A DNA stretch of 64,000 nucleotides from Streptomyces pluripotens (GTDB taxonomy: Bacteria; Actinomycetota; Actinomycetes; Streptomycetales; Streptomycetaceae), in the NCBI RefSeq assembly GCF_000802245.2, contig NZ_CP021080.1, positions 930,001 through 994,000 of the forward strand, read 5' to 3'. The stretch's first letter is position 1; each line of letters opens with the position of its first letter. Made by a program: the position numbers and the translations under genes. The notes below the pieces were generated by a model that had not been told where the DNA came from, made no database searches, and was given only the letters and a program-made list of their open reading frames with translations. Below are positions 1 to 8,150 of the stretch, piece by piece.

Positions 1-862
1 CGCAGTCACAGCGCAGGGAGCCGAACACGTCGCCGGTGAGGCATTCGGAATGGACCCGGACCAGGACGCCCTCGCCGTCTCCGATGTCGCCGTGGAGGAG
101 GGCGATGTGTTCGACGCCGTCGACCGCGGAACGGTAGCCGTAGGCGGTGAAGGTGCCGTGCCGAGTGGGCAGACGGGTCTCGGCCTCACGGCGGACAGTG
201 GGCTCGCTGCCGCGGCGGTAGGCGATCAGGTCCTCGATGGAGATGATCGCCAGGCCGTGCTTGCGGGCGAACGGGATCAGCTCGGCCAGGCGCAGCATAC
301 GGCCGTCCTCACCAGCGATCTCCACGATGGCGCCGGCCGGGCGCAGACCCGCGAGCCGAGCGAGGTCGACGGCGGCCTCGGTGTGGCCGTTGCGGACGAG
401 CACCCCGCCCGGCTTGGCGCGCAGCGGGAAGACATGGCCGGGGCGTACGAAGTCGGTGGGCTCGGCGGTGCCGCTCGCCAGGAGCTGAAGGGTCGTCGCG
501 CGGTCGGACGCCGAGATGCCGGTGCTCACTCCGTGCGCGGCGGATGCGTCCACGGACACGGTGAACGCGGTCTTCATCGACTCGGTGTTGTCCTGGACCA
601 TCTGCGGCAGCCGCAGCCGGTCCAGTTCTTCGCCTTCCATGGGAGCGCAGATCAGGCCCCGGCACTCGCTCATCATGAACGCGACGATCTCGGGGGTCAC
701 CATCTCGGCGGCGATGACCAGGTCCCCCTCGTTCTCCCGGTCCTCGTCGTCCACGACGACAACCGGACGCCCGGCGGCGATGTCGGCGATGGCCCGCTCG
801 ACCGGGTCGAGCGTGAAGTCGTCGATCGGAGGGGTGTCGTACAGCAGTGGTGCCGAGGTCAT
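1..862 (-). CDS. ribBA: Bifunctional DHBP synthase / GTP cyclohydrolase II (C-terminus cut by window edge)
   Basis: This protein makes both riboflavin precursors. The N-terminal domain converts ribulose 5-phosphate to 3,4-dihydroxy-2-butanone 4-phosphate, and the C-terminal domain opens GTP. The visible 287 residues contain the DHBP-synthase acidic motif [10 protein letters not shown] near residues 37-46. They then enter the GTP cyclohydrolase II domain, where [15 protein letters not shown] and RCDCG give the first zinc ligands just before the window ends. The ATG start overlaps the ribM stop by 4 bases (ATGA), which indicates translational coupling. It is the third gene of the leftward operon ribE-ribM-ribBA under the FMN riboswitch. 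The C-terminus lies outside the window. Confidence 0.95.
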   Translation of the reverse strand, partial: MTSAPLLYDTPPIDDFTLDPVERAIADIAAGRPVVVVDDEDRENEGDLVIAAEMVTPEIVAFMMSECRGLICAPMEGEELDRLRLPQMVQDNTESMKTAFTVSVDASAAHGVSTGISASDRATTLQLLASGTAEPTDFVRPGHVFPLRAKPGGVLVRNGHTEAAVDLARLAGLRPAGAIVEIAGEDGRMLRLAELIPFARKHGLAIISIEDLIAYRRGSEPTVRREAETRLPTRHGTFTAYGYRSAVDGVEHIALLHGDIGDGEGVLVRVHSECLTGDVFGSLRCDC

Positions 863-1500
863 GCCGGCGCTCCTTCCAGGACGGGCTGCAGGCTCTTGCG
901 CGAGCGCAGCCACCAGTCGCGCATGCCCCACAGGACGAGTGCGCCATAGATGACGTAGACGAAACCGGAGAAGGCGTAGCCGTTGGCGAAGTTGAGGGGC
1001 ACGCCGACGAGGTCGACGAGCAGCCAGGCGAACCAGAACTCGACCATGCCCTTGGCTTGGGCGTACATGGCGACGATGGTGCCGACGAAGATGTAGGCGT
1101 CCGGCCAGGGGTCCCAGGACAGGTTCGGGAACACGGTGAAGAGCAGAGCGACCGCGACCGTGCCGGCGGCGGCGCCGGCGGCCATGGCCGCACGCTCGCG
1201 CCAAGTGGCGAAGCGGGGGGCGATGTGGCCGTCCGCCGACCGGTCTTTGTCCCGCTGCCACTGCCACCATCCGTACAGCGCGACGGCCATGACGACAGCC
1301 TGTTTGCCGGCGCTGCCGGTGAGGTGGCCGTAGAAGGCGGCGAAGAGGACCAGGCCGGACAGGAACTGCACCGGCCAGGTCCACAGCGAGCGGCGCCAGC
1401 CGAGGGCCAGGGTGATCAGGCCGAGGACGTTGCCGGCCATGTCCGACCAAATGATCCGCTGGCCGAAGAGGGTGAATGCCTCGGAGTTGAGCCAGTTCAC
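859..1500 (-). CDS. ribM: PnuC-like riboflavin transporter RibM
   Basis: A 213-residue integral membrane protein with about seven hydrophobic segments and Trp-rich loops of the PnuC vitamin-uptake fold, for example the region with [13 protein letters not shown]. Within Streptomyces rib operons, the PnuC-like protein between riboflavin synthase and RibBA is known as RibM, a riboflavin/roseoflavin facilitator. Position and fold here match that. The GTG start overlaps the ribE stop (GTGA) and its own stop overlaps ribBA, so all three are coupled. A nicotinamide riboside or NMN transporter is the alternative reading of the fold alone, but the operon and the upstream FMN riboswitch favour flavin. 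Confidence 0.85.
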   Translation of the reverse strand: MNWLNSEAFTLFGQRIIWSDMAGNVLGLITLALGWRRSLWTWPVQFLSGLVLFAAFYGHLTGSAGKQAVVMAVALYGWWQWQRDKDRSADGHIAPRFATWRERAAMAAGAAAGTVAVALLFTVFPNLSWDPWPDAYIFVGTIVAMYAQAKGMVEFWFAWLLVDLVGVPLNFANGYAFSGFVYVIYGALVLWGMRDWWLRSRKSLQPVLEGAPA

Positions 1501-2102
1501 CGGTCGGCCCCCTGACCGGCCGCGAGTAGCCGCTCCACGTACTTGGCGATGACGTCCACTTCGAGGTTGACCGGATCGCCGGCCTGTTTCACACCGAGGG
1601 TGGTCAGGGCGAGGGTGGTCGGGATGAGGCTGACGGTGAAGTGGTCGGGTTCCGCGTCCACGACCGTGAGGCTGATGCCGTCGACGGTGATCGAGCCCTT
1701 CTCCACCACGTAGCGGGAGAGGCCCGTGGGAAGGGAGATCTTCACGATCTCCCAGTTGTCGGAGGGCTTGCGCTCCAGGATCTCGCCGGTTCCGTCGACG
1801 TGGCCCTGCACGATGTGCCCGCCGAGGCGGGCGCCCACGGCGGTGGGGCGCTCCAGGTTGACGCGGGAGCCGACGGCGAGCGCACCGAGGCTGGAGCGGT
1901 TCAGCGTCTCGGCCATGACGTCCGCGGTGAACTCGTCACCCTCGTGCTCCACGACGGTGAGGCAGACCCCGTTCACGGCGATGGAATCGCCGTGCTGGGC
2001 GCCCTCGGTCACGACGGCGCCGCGGAGCCGGAAACGGGAGGCGTCGCCGAGGGTTTCGACGGCGGTGACTTCACCCAGCTCTTCGACGATTCCGGTGAAC
2101 AC
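1497..2102 (-). CDS. ribE: Riboflavin synthase alpha subunit
   Basis: This enzyme dismutates two molecules of 6,7-dimethyl-8-ribityllumazine to riboflavin and a pyrimidine. The 201-residue product begins with the canonical [11 protein letters not shown] and contains two lumazine-binding repeats, the second starting near residue 98 with [13 protein letters not shown]. The GTG start at 2102 is preferred over an upstream in-frame start because AGGAGG lies 9 bases before it and the family N-terminus begins exactly here. It is the first gene of the operon and lies about 155 bases downstream of the FMN aptamer. Its stop overlaps ribM by 4 bases. Confidence 0.96.
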   Translation of the reverse strand: MFTGIVEELGEVTAVETLGDASRFRLRGAVVTEGAQHGDSIAVNGVCLTVVEHEGDEFTADVMAETLNRSSLGALAVGSRVNLERPTAVGARLGGHIVQGHVDGTGEILERKPSDNWEIVKISLPTGLSRYVVEKGSITVDGISLTVVDAEPDHFTVSLIPTTLALTTLGVKQAGDPVNLEVDVIAKYVERLLAAGQGADR

Positions 2103-2257
2103 TTCCCGGGTCCTCCTGCCTCTTCGGGCACGGACTCCGGGGCCTGTCGATGACGACAGCATCTACGGGTGAGCACACCGGGGCGACGCCGAAACGGACC
2201 CGTCCCGCACGGACGAGCCCAGATACGGCGACGCGCACGCATGTGTGCCCGCCCGCC

Positions 2258-2384
2258 GCGCACTGCCTCCCATCCGGACTTTAACCGTCGGTCCAGGAAT
2301 TTCACCTGGTCAACCGGCCGCTGGAAGCGACCGGGTCGCGGACTGTAACCGCCGGTTCGGACTTTCACCGACCCCGGAGTGCGC
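2258..2384 (-). promoter_or_regulatory. FMN riboswitch (RFN element)
   Basis: Read on the minus strand, this leader holds the RFN core landmarks: GTCGGTGAAAGTCC, GAACCGGCGGTTACAGTCC, CCAGGTGAAATTCCTGG, CCGACGGTTAAAGTCCGG and a closing GGGAGGCAGTGCGC. The outer P1 helix is formed by GCGCACT (2384-2378) and AGTGCGC (2264-2258). FMN binding is known to shut down rib genes. The ~155 bases between aptamer and ribE would carry the expression platform; I see no U-tailed terminator there, so translational control is more likely (inference). Confidence 0.96.
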
Positions 2385-2540
2385 TGCTTCTGGTACAGGG
2401 CCAGTGTGCCACGCCCACGGCTCGCCCATACAGGTGGGGGCTGTGGGTTCGCTCACAGTGCGTGCCTCTGGACTTGCACGGCGCAGCCGCTCCCACCAAC
2501 CGGGGCCTCCTCGGCGAGCGTTGACCTCACTCCCGACCCA

Positions 2541-2570
2541 TTGACCACATTGGTCTAGTCCTTTTATGGT
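2541..2570 (+). promoter_or_regulatory. Candidate promoter with DasR-like operator in the spacer
   Basis: TTGACC (2541-2546) and TATGGT (2565-2570) are separated by 18 bases and match a housekeeping -35/-10 pair. The spacer holds ATTGGTCTAGTCCTTT (2549-2564). Its left half matches the DasR operator (dre) consensus TGGTCTAGACCA, while the right half is degenerate. Dre sites inside promoter spacers are typical of Streptomyces chitinase genes, but no chitinase follows. The next gene on this strand starts 323 bases downstream. The assignment to DasR is inference. Confidence 0.5.
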
Positions 2571-2892
2571 GCGAGCGGGCCCGGCGGCGGTGACGACGGC
2601 CCTTGCCCGCCGCCGGGCCGTCCGGACGCCCGCGGGCTGGACGCGGGATACCGGCGGTGCGGGTCTGAAGCCCGCACCACTCACCGACGGGCCCCGGGCA
2701 CCCCCGCCGCGCGAGTCCGCTCCCCGGAACCCTCTCCCGAGGCGCCCGCCCCTGAAGACCGCTCCTTCGGATTCTTTCGTGAGACCCGTCCGCCGGGCGG
2801 GCATGTCACAGTTCCGGGTAGTTGCCCGGTCTCAGTCGTCGGAGGGTGTCCCAACGGAGTGCGCCCCAGCGTCCGGAAGAACGGAGAACAGC
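2571..2892 (+). other. Long leader / intergenic region before the SDR gene
   Basis: These 322 bases contain no convincing gene on either strand. The only structure seen is an 8-bp hairpin, GGTGCGGG (2656-2663) and CCCGCACC (2671-2678), with a 7-base loop. It could be a 5' leader of the SDR/MFS pair or scar sequence left by a lost gene. Confidence 0.5.
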
Positions 2893-3660
2893 TTGACCGT
2901 GATCCAGGTGACCGGCGGAACCGGAACCCTCGGCCGGCGGGTCGCCGAGCGGCTGCGGACCGAGGGACACGAGGTGCGGGTCCTCAGCCGGCATGCCGAG
3001 CCTTACGCCGTCGACCTGCGCGAGGGCGGACCGGGGCTCGATGCGGCCCTGGACGGCGCGGAGACGGTCGTCCATTGTGCGACCACCCCCCGGGGCGGCG
3101 ACGAGCAGGCGACCCGGAAGCTGATCGCGGCAGCCAGACGGGCCGGAACATGCCACCTCGTCTACATCTCGATCGTCGGCGTCGACCGGGTGCCGCTCGG
3201 CTACTACAGGAGCAAGCTCGTGGCAGAGCGGGAGATCGAGGAGTCGGGACTCGGCTGGACCGTGCTGCGGGCAACGCAGTTCCACGATCTGCTGGTCACG
3301 CTGTTCGGGAGGATGGCCCGGTCGCCGGTGATGGCGGTCCCAGCGGGGGTGCCGGACCAACCGGTGGAGGTTGCCGAAGTGGCCGACCGCCTGGCCGAGC
3401 TGGCGCTCCGGGGGCCGGCGGGACGGGTGGCGGACATGGGTGGTCCGGAGGTCCGTTCGTTCGACTCACTGGCCCGCGCCTATCTACGAGCGACGGGCCG
3501 GCGTCGTCCGGTGGCGAACGTGCCGCTCTTCGGCCGGGTCTATGGTGCTCTGCGCGCGGGCCACCACCTGGCGCCGGAGCGGACGATCGGCAAGGTCACC
3601 TTCGAGGAGCACTTGGCGCGGCGGTTCGGGCGGGGAACTCCCCACGGGGGAGGGACGTGA
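2893..3660 (+). CDS. SDR-family NAD(P)-binding oxidoreductase / NmrA-like protein
   Basis: A 255-residue atypical short-chain dehydrogenase of the NAD(P)-binding NmrA/YbjT kind. The N-terminus carries the dinucleotide motif VTGGTGTLGRRVAERL, followed by an acidic-to-basic switch (VRVLSRH) that suggests NADP(H). A region with YISIVGVDRVPLGYYRSKLVAE resembles the YxxxK segment (Y-R-S-K). The TTG start at 2893 is chosen because GGAG lies 6 bases upstream; GTG at 2899 is the alternative. Its stop overlaps the start of the MFS gene, so the two are co-translated. The substrate cannot be read from the sequence. Confidence 0.75.
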   Translation: MTVIQVTGGTGTLGRRVAERLRTEGHEVRVLSRHAEPYAVDLREGGPGLDAALDGAETVVHCATTPRGGDEQATRKLIAAARRAGTCHLVYISIVGVDRVPLGYYRSKLVAEREIEESGLGWTVLRATQFHDLLVTLFGRMARSPVMAVPAGVPDQPVEVAEVADRLAELALRGPAGRVADMGGPEVRSFDSLARAYLRATGRRRPVANVPLFGRVYGALRAGHHLAPERTIGKVTFEEHLARRFGRGTPHGGGT

Positions 3661-4871
3661 GCGACCTGGACCACGCACGGGACGGGGCCGGGCGCGCCCG
3701 GTACGCCGTGGCGGCCGTGTTCGCCGTGCACGGCGCCGTGACGGGTTCCTTCGCGACCCGGGTGCCCTGGCTCCAGGACCACGCCTCGCTCAATGCGGGC
3801 CGCCTAGGGATCGCCCTGGCCTGCACGGCATTCGGTGCCTCCTGCTCGATGCCGCTGGCCGCCCGGATCAGCCACACCTTCGGCACGCGTACGGCGCTGC
3901 GCGGACTGATCGCGCTGTGGACGCTGTCCCTGACGCTGCCGGCCCTCGCACCAGACCTGTACACACTGTGTCTGGCGATGTTCATCTACGGCGCGAGTGC
4001 GGGCATGGCTGACGTGGCGATGAACGCGCTCGGCGTGGAGGTCGAGCGGCGGCTCAACAGGTCCATCATGTCGGGGCTGCACGGTATGTGGAGCGCGGGC
4101 GCCCTGACCGGCTCGGCAGCCGGCACGCTTGCGGCGCACCTCGGCTCGGACGCGCGTCTGCACTTCGCCCTCGCCTCGGCCGCCCTGACCACACTCGGCG
4201 TGCTGGCGTGTGCCTGGGTACTGGACGTACGGCCCCCGAGGAACGAGGGGCCACCCCCACGATTCACCCTTCCGCCCCGCTCGGCCCTGCTGATCGGCAC
4301 CGTCGGCTTCTGCGCTGTCTTCGCGGAGGGTGCGAGTCTGGACTGGTCAGCGGTGTTCCTGCGGAACCGGTTGGACAGCTCGGCCGGTCTGGCCGCGGCC
4401 TCGACGACCGGTTTCATGCTGACCATGGCGGTTGCCAGGATCAGCGGGGACGCCGCGGTGGACCGGTTCGGTGCCGTCCGCACGGTCCGGGCCGGTGGGA
4501 TGCTGGGCACATTGGGCGGGCTGCTCGTCATCACCGCCGGGCATCCGGCGGTGGCGGTGACCGGGTTCGCGCTCATGGGCCTCGGCATCGCGGTGGTCGT
4601 ACCCCTGTGCTTCGCGGCGGCCGGGCGCGCTGGGCCCAACCCGAGCCAGGCCATCGCGGGCGTGGCGACCATCACCTATACCTCGGGCCTGATCGCGCCG
4701 AGCCTGATCGGCGGTCTCGCCCAGGCGACCAACCTGGTGGTGTCGTTCTGTGCAGTGACGGCGCTGGCGTGCGGGGTGGCGGTGTTCGCGGGGGTTCTGC
4801 GCACCGCCGAGCGCGACAGCCGGAACCAGATCAGTCCGCGGGCCGCAGCAGTGCCCGACCCGCGGCCCTGA
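3657..4871 (+). CDS. MFS transporter (YbjJ-like)
   Basis: A 404-residue protein with about 12 hydrophobic segments and the MFS loop pattern, including a segment with AARISHTFGTRTALR after the second helix (motif A position) and a repeat of the fold in the second half near AVDRFGAVRTVR. The N-terminal half resembles bacterial MFS proteins of the YbjJ type, which are inner-membrane exporters of uncertain substrate. The GTG start at 3657 overlaps the SDR stop by 4 bases. The 3' end runs 41 bases into the oppositely oriented hotdog gene. The substrate is unknown; the pairing with an oxidoreductase suggests modification plus efflux or uptake of a small molecule (inference). Confidence 0.8.
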   Translation: MSDLDHARDGAGRARYAVAAVFAVHGAVTGSFATRVPWLQDHASLNAGRLGIALACTAFGASCSMPLAARISHTFGTRTALRGLIALWTLSLTLPALAPDLYTLCLAMFIYGASAGMADVAMNALGVEVERRLNRSIMSGLHGMWSAGALTGSAAGTLAAHLGSDARLHFALASAALTTLGVLACAWVLDVRPPRNEGPPPRFTLPPRSALLIGTVGFCAVFAEGASLDWSAVFLRNRLDSSAGLAAASTTGFMLTMAVARISGDAAVDRFGAVRTVRAGGMLGTLGGLLVITAGHPAVAVTGFALMGLGIAVVVPLCFAAAGRAGPNPSQAIAGVATITYTSGLIAPSLIGGLAQATNLVVSFCAVTALACGVAVFAGVLRTAERDSRNQISPRAAAVPDPRP

Positions 4872-5289
4872 AGGCGTCACTCCACGGGGTGGGGCGCAGG
4901 GTCGTCGCGTCCAGCCGGACCAGGACCCGGGCGCCCCGCGCGTACGTCTTGGTCCCGTCGACCGAGCAGAAGCGGAAACCGTAGGTCAGACCGGTGGTGC
5001 CGAGCCGCTCCAACCAGAGGTGGACGGCGTAGGCACCGGGGCGGGTCACCGGAGCCTCGTAGCCGATGCGCAGTTCGCGGACCGCGTTGCAGGCGTCTCC
5101 GGCGGCCTCCCAGTCGCCGTCGAACCGCACGCCGTGCTCGTTCCACAGCCGGGTCCAGGCCCGCTCGACCATGAGCGGGTAGCGCGCGTTGTGGAGCAGC
5201 CCGAGCGCGTCCAGGTCGTCGAAGTGAACGGTGACGGGAATCAGCCGGCCGTAGGTGACGACGGGTGCGATCGGGGCGGTGGCGGTCAC
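4831..5289 (-). CDS. Hotdog-fold acyl-CoA thioesterase (4HBT type)
   Basis: A 152-residue single hotdog domain. The 4-hydroxybenzoyl-CoA thioesterase signature appears at residues 22-37 as HFDDLDALGLLHNARY, where D27 sits at the catalytic Asp position. The GTG start follows CAGGAG. The gene is convergent with the MFS transporter and shares 41 bases with it. A palindrome overlaps its putative -10 element about 58 bases upstream, implying regulation by a TetR-type repressor encoded elsewhere. The acyl substrate is unknown. Confidence 0.75.
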   Translation of the reverse strand: MTATAPIAPVVTYGRLIPVTVHFDDLDALGLLHNARYPLMVERAWTRLWNEHGVRFDGDWEAAGDACNAVRELRIGYEAPVTRPGAYAVHLWLERLGTTGLTYGFRFCSVDGTKTYARGARVLVRLDATTLRPTPWSDAFRAAGRALLRPAD

Positions 5290-5346
5290 GGGAGGGACTC
5301 CTGAGCATCACTGGCGGGGCGGTCACGCCCCCGGGCACGCCCCATA

Positions 5347-5362
5347 CTAAGCGACCGCTCAG
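5347..5362. promoter_or_regulatory. Imperfect 16-bp palindrome, putative TetR-family operator
   Basis: CTAAGCGACCGCTCAG is a 16-bp palindrome with 7-bp arms (one mismatch). On the minus strand it runs into TAGTAT, a plausible -10 element for the hotdog gene 58 bases downstream. Operators of this size and form are common for TetR-family repressors in actinobacteria. The regulator is not in this window. Confidence 0.45.
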
Positions 5363-5570
5363 CGCGTTTGGCCGGTAAGCCCTGGCCGGATCAGGAACGT
5401 CCTCGTCGCCGACACGGTGCCGTTCCTGGTGGAGGTCCGACGGGAAGCGCTTCGGGAAGCGGATCATCCACACGACCCGGTGCCCCAGCGCTCGGGCAGC
5501 GTTCCCCCGTTCCGGGGAAGCACCGAGGTCGGCGGCGCACCGGTGGGTCCGGTGCTGGCACGCTTCCCCC

Positions 5571-6257
5571 ATGACGCAGCTGGAACAGTTCACCGCCCCC
5601 GTCGACGCGGTCATCTCCCGTATGCGCGCGCTGGACGCGGATTTACCGGAACGGGACGGGGTCGCCGTGTTCAACCGCGTCTACCTCACCGTCACGGAGG
5701 AGATCGACCGGCGCCTGGACGCCGGAGACTTCGCGGATCCGAAGGCGGCGATCGCCCTGGACGTCCGGTTCGCCGAGCGCTACCTGGCGGCGGTCGACGC
5801 CGCGGCCGCGGACCGTCGTCCGCCCGCCTGCTGGCGGCCGGTGTTCCAGTTCCGGCGGCATCCCGGCGTGCGACCACTGCAGTTCGCCCTGGCGGGCATC
5901 AACGCGCACATCGGCCATGACCTGGCGCTCGCCGTGGTGGACACCTGCCGCTCGCTCGACTGCGAACCAGCCGAGCTGGAGGACGAGTTCGACCAGGTGG
6001 GCGATCTCCTCGTCGCGCTGGAGGAACGCATCCGCGAGGATCTGATGCCGGGCCCCGACCTGCTCCAGATCGCCGACCCGCTCACCCACCTGCTGGGTTC
6101 CTGGAGCCTGGACCGGGCCCGGGACGCGGCTTGGGCGGCGGCGCGGGCGCTGTGGGCACTGCGCGACTGCGAGGACGTCGCCGAGGAGTTCACCGAACGG
6201 CTGGACTCTGCGGTGGGATTCGCCGGACGGGTGCTGCTGACGCCGCTCACCGGCTGA
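5571..6257 (+). CDS. DUF5995 family protein
   Basis: A 228-residue soluble, mostly helical protein. It has the DUF5995 landmarks: FNRVYLTVTEEIDRRL near residues 29-44, CWRPVFQFRRHPGVRPLQFALAG around residues 84-106 and the conserved NAHIGHDLALA at about 108-118. Its biochemical role is unknown; the family is common in actinobacteria and occurs in small numbers of paralogues. No Shine-Dalgarno sequence is visible before the ATG. The gene stands alone between the thioesterase and davB, and a perfect 18-bp hairpin lies 72 bases after its stop. Confidence 0.75.
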   Translation: MTQLEQFTAPVDAVISRMRALDADLPERDGVAVFNRVYLTVTEEIDRRLDAGDFADPKAAIALDVRFAERYLAAVDAAAADRRPPACWRPVFQFRRHPGVRPLQFALAGINAHIGHDLALAVVDTCRSLDCEPAELEDEFDQVGDLLVALEERIREDLMPGPDLLQIADPLTHLLGSWSLDRARDAAWAAARALWALRDCEDVAEEFTERLDSAVGFAGRVLLTPLTG

Positions 6258-6329
6258 TCCGGGTCGTCCGCCCCGCTGGTACGGTGCCCGGAACGCCCGG
6301 AGGGCGTCTTCGCGTCACGGACGCCTGAA

Positions 6330-6372
6330 AAGGCGCGGACGGCCGGCGTCTGCGGCCGGCCGTCCGCGCCTT
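6330..6372. terminator. Bidirectional hairpin terminator between convergent genes
   Basis: The arms 6330-6347 and 6355-6372 are perfectly complementary over 18 bp with a 7-base loop. The hairpin lies 13 bases after the davB stop and 72 bases after the DUF5995 stop, and can serve both. There are only short A/T runs at its ends, as is usual for Streptomyces I-shaped terminators. Confidence 0.85.
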
Positions 6373-6385
6373 GGTACTGCCCCGG

Positions 6386-8098
6386 TCAGTCCTCGGGAAG
6401 CTCCACCGGCGCGATGTCGTCATACGCGTCGCCCGGTCCCGGGTTCGCCGCGTCGGTCTCACCGCCGAAGTGGTGCATGACGCCCCAGACCGCGTTCAGC
6501 GCGGTCTGGACGGCGCCCTCGGCCCAGCCGGCCGTCCAGGAGATGTCGTCGCCGGCCAGGAAGACACCCCGCTTGTCAGCGGGCAGCCGGTCCTGCATGA
6601 AGTGCGTGAACAGACGCCGCTGGTAGCGGTAGTGGCCGGGCAGGTTGGCCTTGAACGCGCCCATGAAGTAGGGCTCGTTCTCCCAGGAGACCGTCACGGG
6701 GTTGCCGATGATGTGCTTGCGGATGTCGACGTTCGGGTAGATCTCACCGAGCGACTTCAGCATGACCTCCATCCGCTCGTTCGCGGACAGCGGCAGCCAC
6801 TTCAGGCTGTCGTCGCACCAGGTGTAGGACAGGCAGATCACGGCGGGCTTGTCCGGCCCGTCGTCCAATAGATAGGTGCCCCGGGTCATCCGGTCGGTCA
6901 GTGTCATCGACATGACGTCCCGACCGGTCGGGTTCCCTTCGTCGTCGACGGCCTCATCCAGCCAGAACGGCCGGTCGACTGGGACGAAGAGCTTCGAGGA
7001 CTCCATGTAGTGGGTGCGCTCGATCGCGGTCCAGTGGTCGATCGGGAAGAGCGAGTCGTCGCAGTCGATCTTGGACAGCAGCATCCAGGACTGGGCGGTG
7101 AAGATGGCCGCCTTGTAGGTGCGGATGTCGCCGCCCGCGTCCGTCACGGTGATCCGGTTGCCCGCGGTGCGGTGCAGCCGGGTCACGGCCGGGCGGGGCG
7201 TGCCGTCCGCGTGCAGGGACTCCAACGAGGTGCCGTGGGGCCAGTGGACGATCTTCGCCGGCTCTCGCTCCCACAGGCGCAGGGGCAACTGCTGGGAGCC
7301 GCCGACGATGCCGCGGTGGTGATCATCGGCCTCGGTGTAGACGACCCGCAGGATCTCCAGGATGGAGTTCGGGAAGTCGGTGTCCCAACCGCCGGTACCG
7401 AAACCGACCTGGCCGAAGATCTCGCGGTGCCGGAAGGACTTGAAGGCCTCGGAGCCGCAGAGGAAGCCGTAGAAGGTCTGGTTGTCGAGCTTCTCGACCA
7501 GCTTCGCCCAGATCTGACGGATGCGCGGCACGTCCCGCTCGCGCATGGCGCGGTTCATGTCGGAGAAGTCGGCGCCCTCTTCCAGGCACCTGTTCCAGGC
7601 ATCGGCGACGTCCCGGTACACCTGGGGCAGGTCGTCGACGGAGACGGCGTAGTGCGACTCGCCCTTGAGGTCGACCACGGTCGACGGGGTCGCTTCGGCG
7701 AGCGGGTTGGGGAAGGGGCGCGTCTGGAGCCCGACCAGGTCGATGTAGTGCTGGAGGGCGGTGGAGGACGGCGGGAAGCGCATCGCGCCCATCTCGGCCG
7801 TCAGCGACTCGTCGCAGCCCTCGAAGCCGACCGTGCGTAGCCGGCCACCGATCTGGTCGGCTTCGTAGACGACGGGCTTGAGGCCCATCTTCATCAGCTC
7901 GTACGCGGCAACGATGCCGGACAGGCCGCCACCGATGATCGCGACTTCGGTGCCGTGCTCGGTGGCGGGTATCTGGCCGAGGCCAGCCGGATGGGCCAGG
8001 AAGTCGTCGTAGGCGTAGGGGAAGTCCGGGCCGAACATGGTGATCGGCGGCTGCTGCTCGTCTGTGTGCTCGACGGCGTTGGGCACCGTGGACGTCAT
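6386..8098 (-). CDS. davB: Flavin monooxygenase, probable L-lysine 2-monooxygenase (DavB family)
   Basis: A 570-residue FAD enzyme of the tryptophan/lysine 2-monooxygenase group, which oxidatively decarboxylates an amino acid to its amide. The FAD-binding glycine motif GGGLSG lies at residues 56-61, followed by the acidic ribose-binding E of VVYEA. Several segments closely match what I recall of Pseudomonas DavB: MFGPDFPYAYDD near residue 21, ELMKMGLKPVVYEA, FGQVGFGTGGWDTDFPNS, and a C-terminal HFGG..NPGPGD. It follows davA by 52 bases. Lysine is the best-supported substrate because the partner amidase is the DavA type, but a related amino acid remains possible. Confidence 0.85.
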   Translation of the reverse strand: MTSTVPNAVEHTDEQQPPITMFGPDFPYAYDDFLAHPAGLGQIPATEHGTEVAIIGGGLSGIVAAYELMKMGLKPVVYEADQIGGRLRTVGFEGCDESLTAEMGAMRFPPSSTALQHYIDLVGLQTRPFPNPLAEATPSTVVDLKGESHYAVSVDDLPQVYRDVADAWNRCLEEGADFSDMNRAMRERDVPRIRQIWAKLVEKLDNQTFYGFLCGSEAFKSFRHREIFGQVGFGTGGWDTDFPNSILEILRVVYTEADDHHRGIVGGSQQLPLRLWEREPAKIVHWPHGTSLESLHADGTPRPAVTRLHRTAGNRITVTDAGGDIRTYKAAIFTAQSWMLLSKIDCDDSLFPIDHWTAIERTHYMESSKLFVPVDRPFWLDEAVDDEGNPTGRDVMSMTLTDRMTRGTYLLDDGPDKPAVICLSYTWCDDSLKWLPLSANERMEVMLKSLGEIYPNVDIRKHIIGNPVTVSWENEPYFMGAFKANLPGHYRYQRRLFTHFMQDRLPADKRGVFLAGDDISWTAGWAEGAVQTALNAVWGVMHHFGGETDAANPGPGDAYDDIAPVELPED

Positions 8099-8150
8099 GG
8101 GGTACGGACTCCTTGCACGAGGTGGAACTGGTGGTAGCTGGTCCGGCCGC

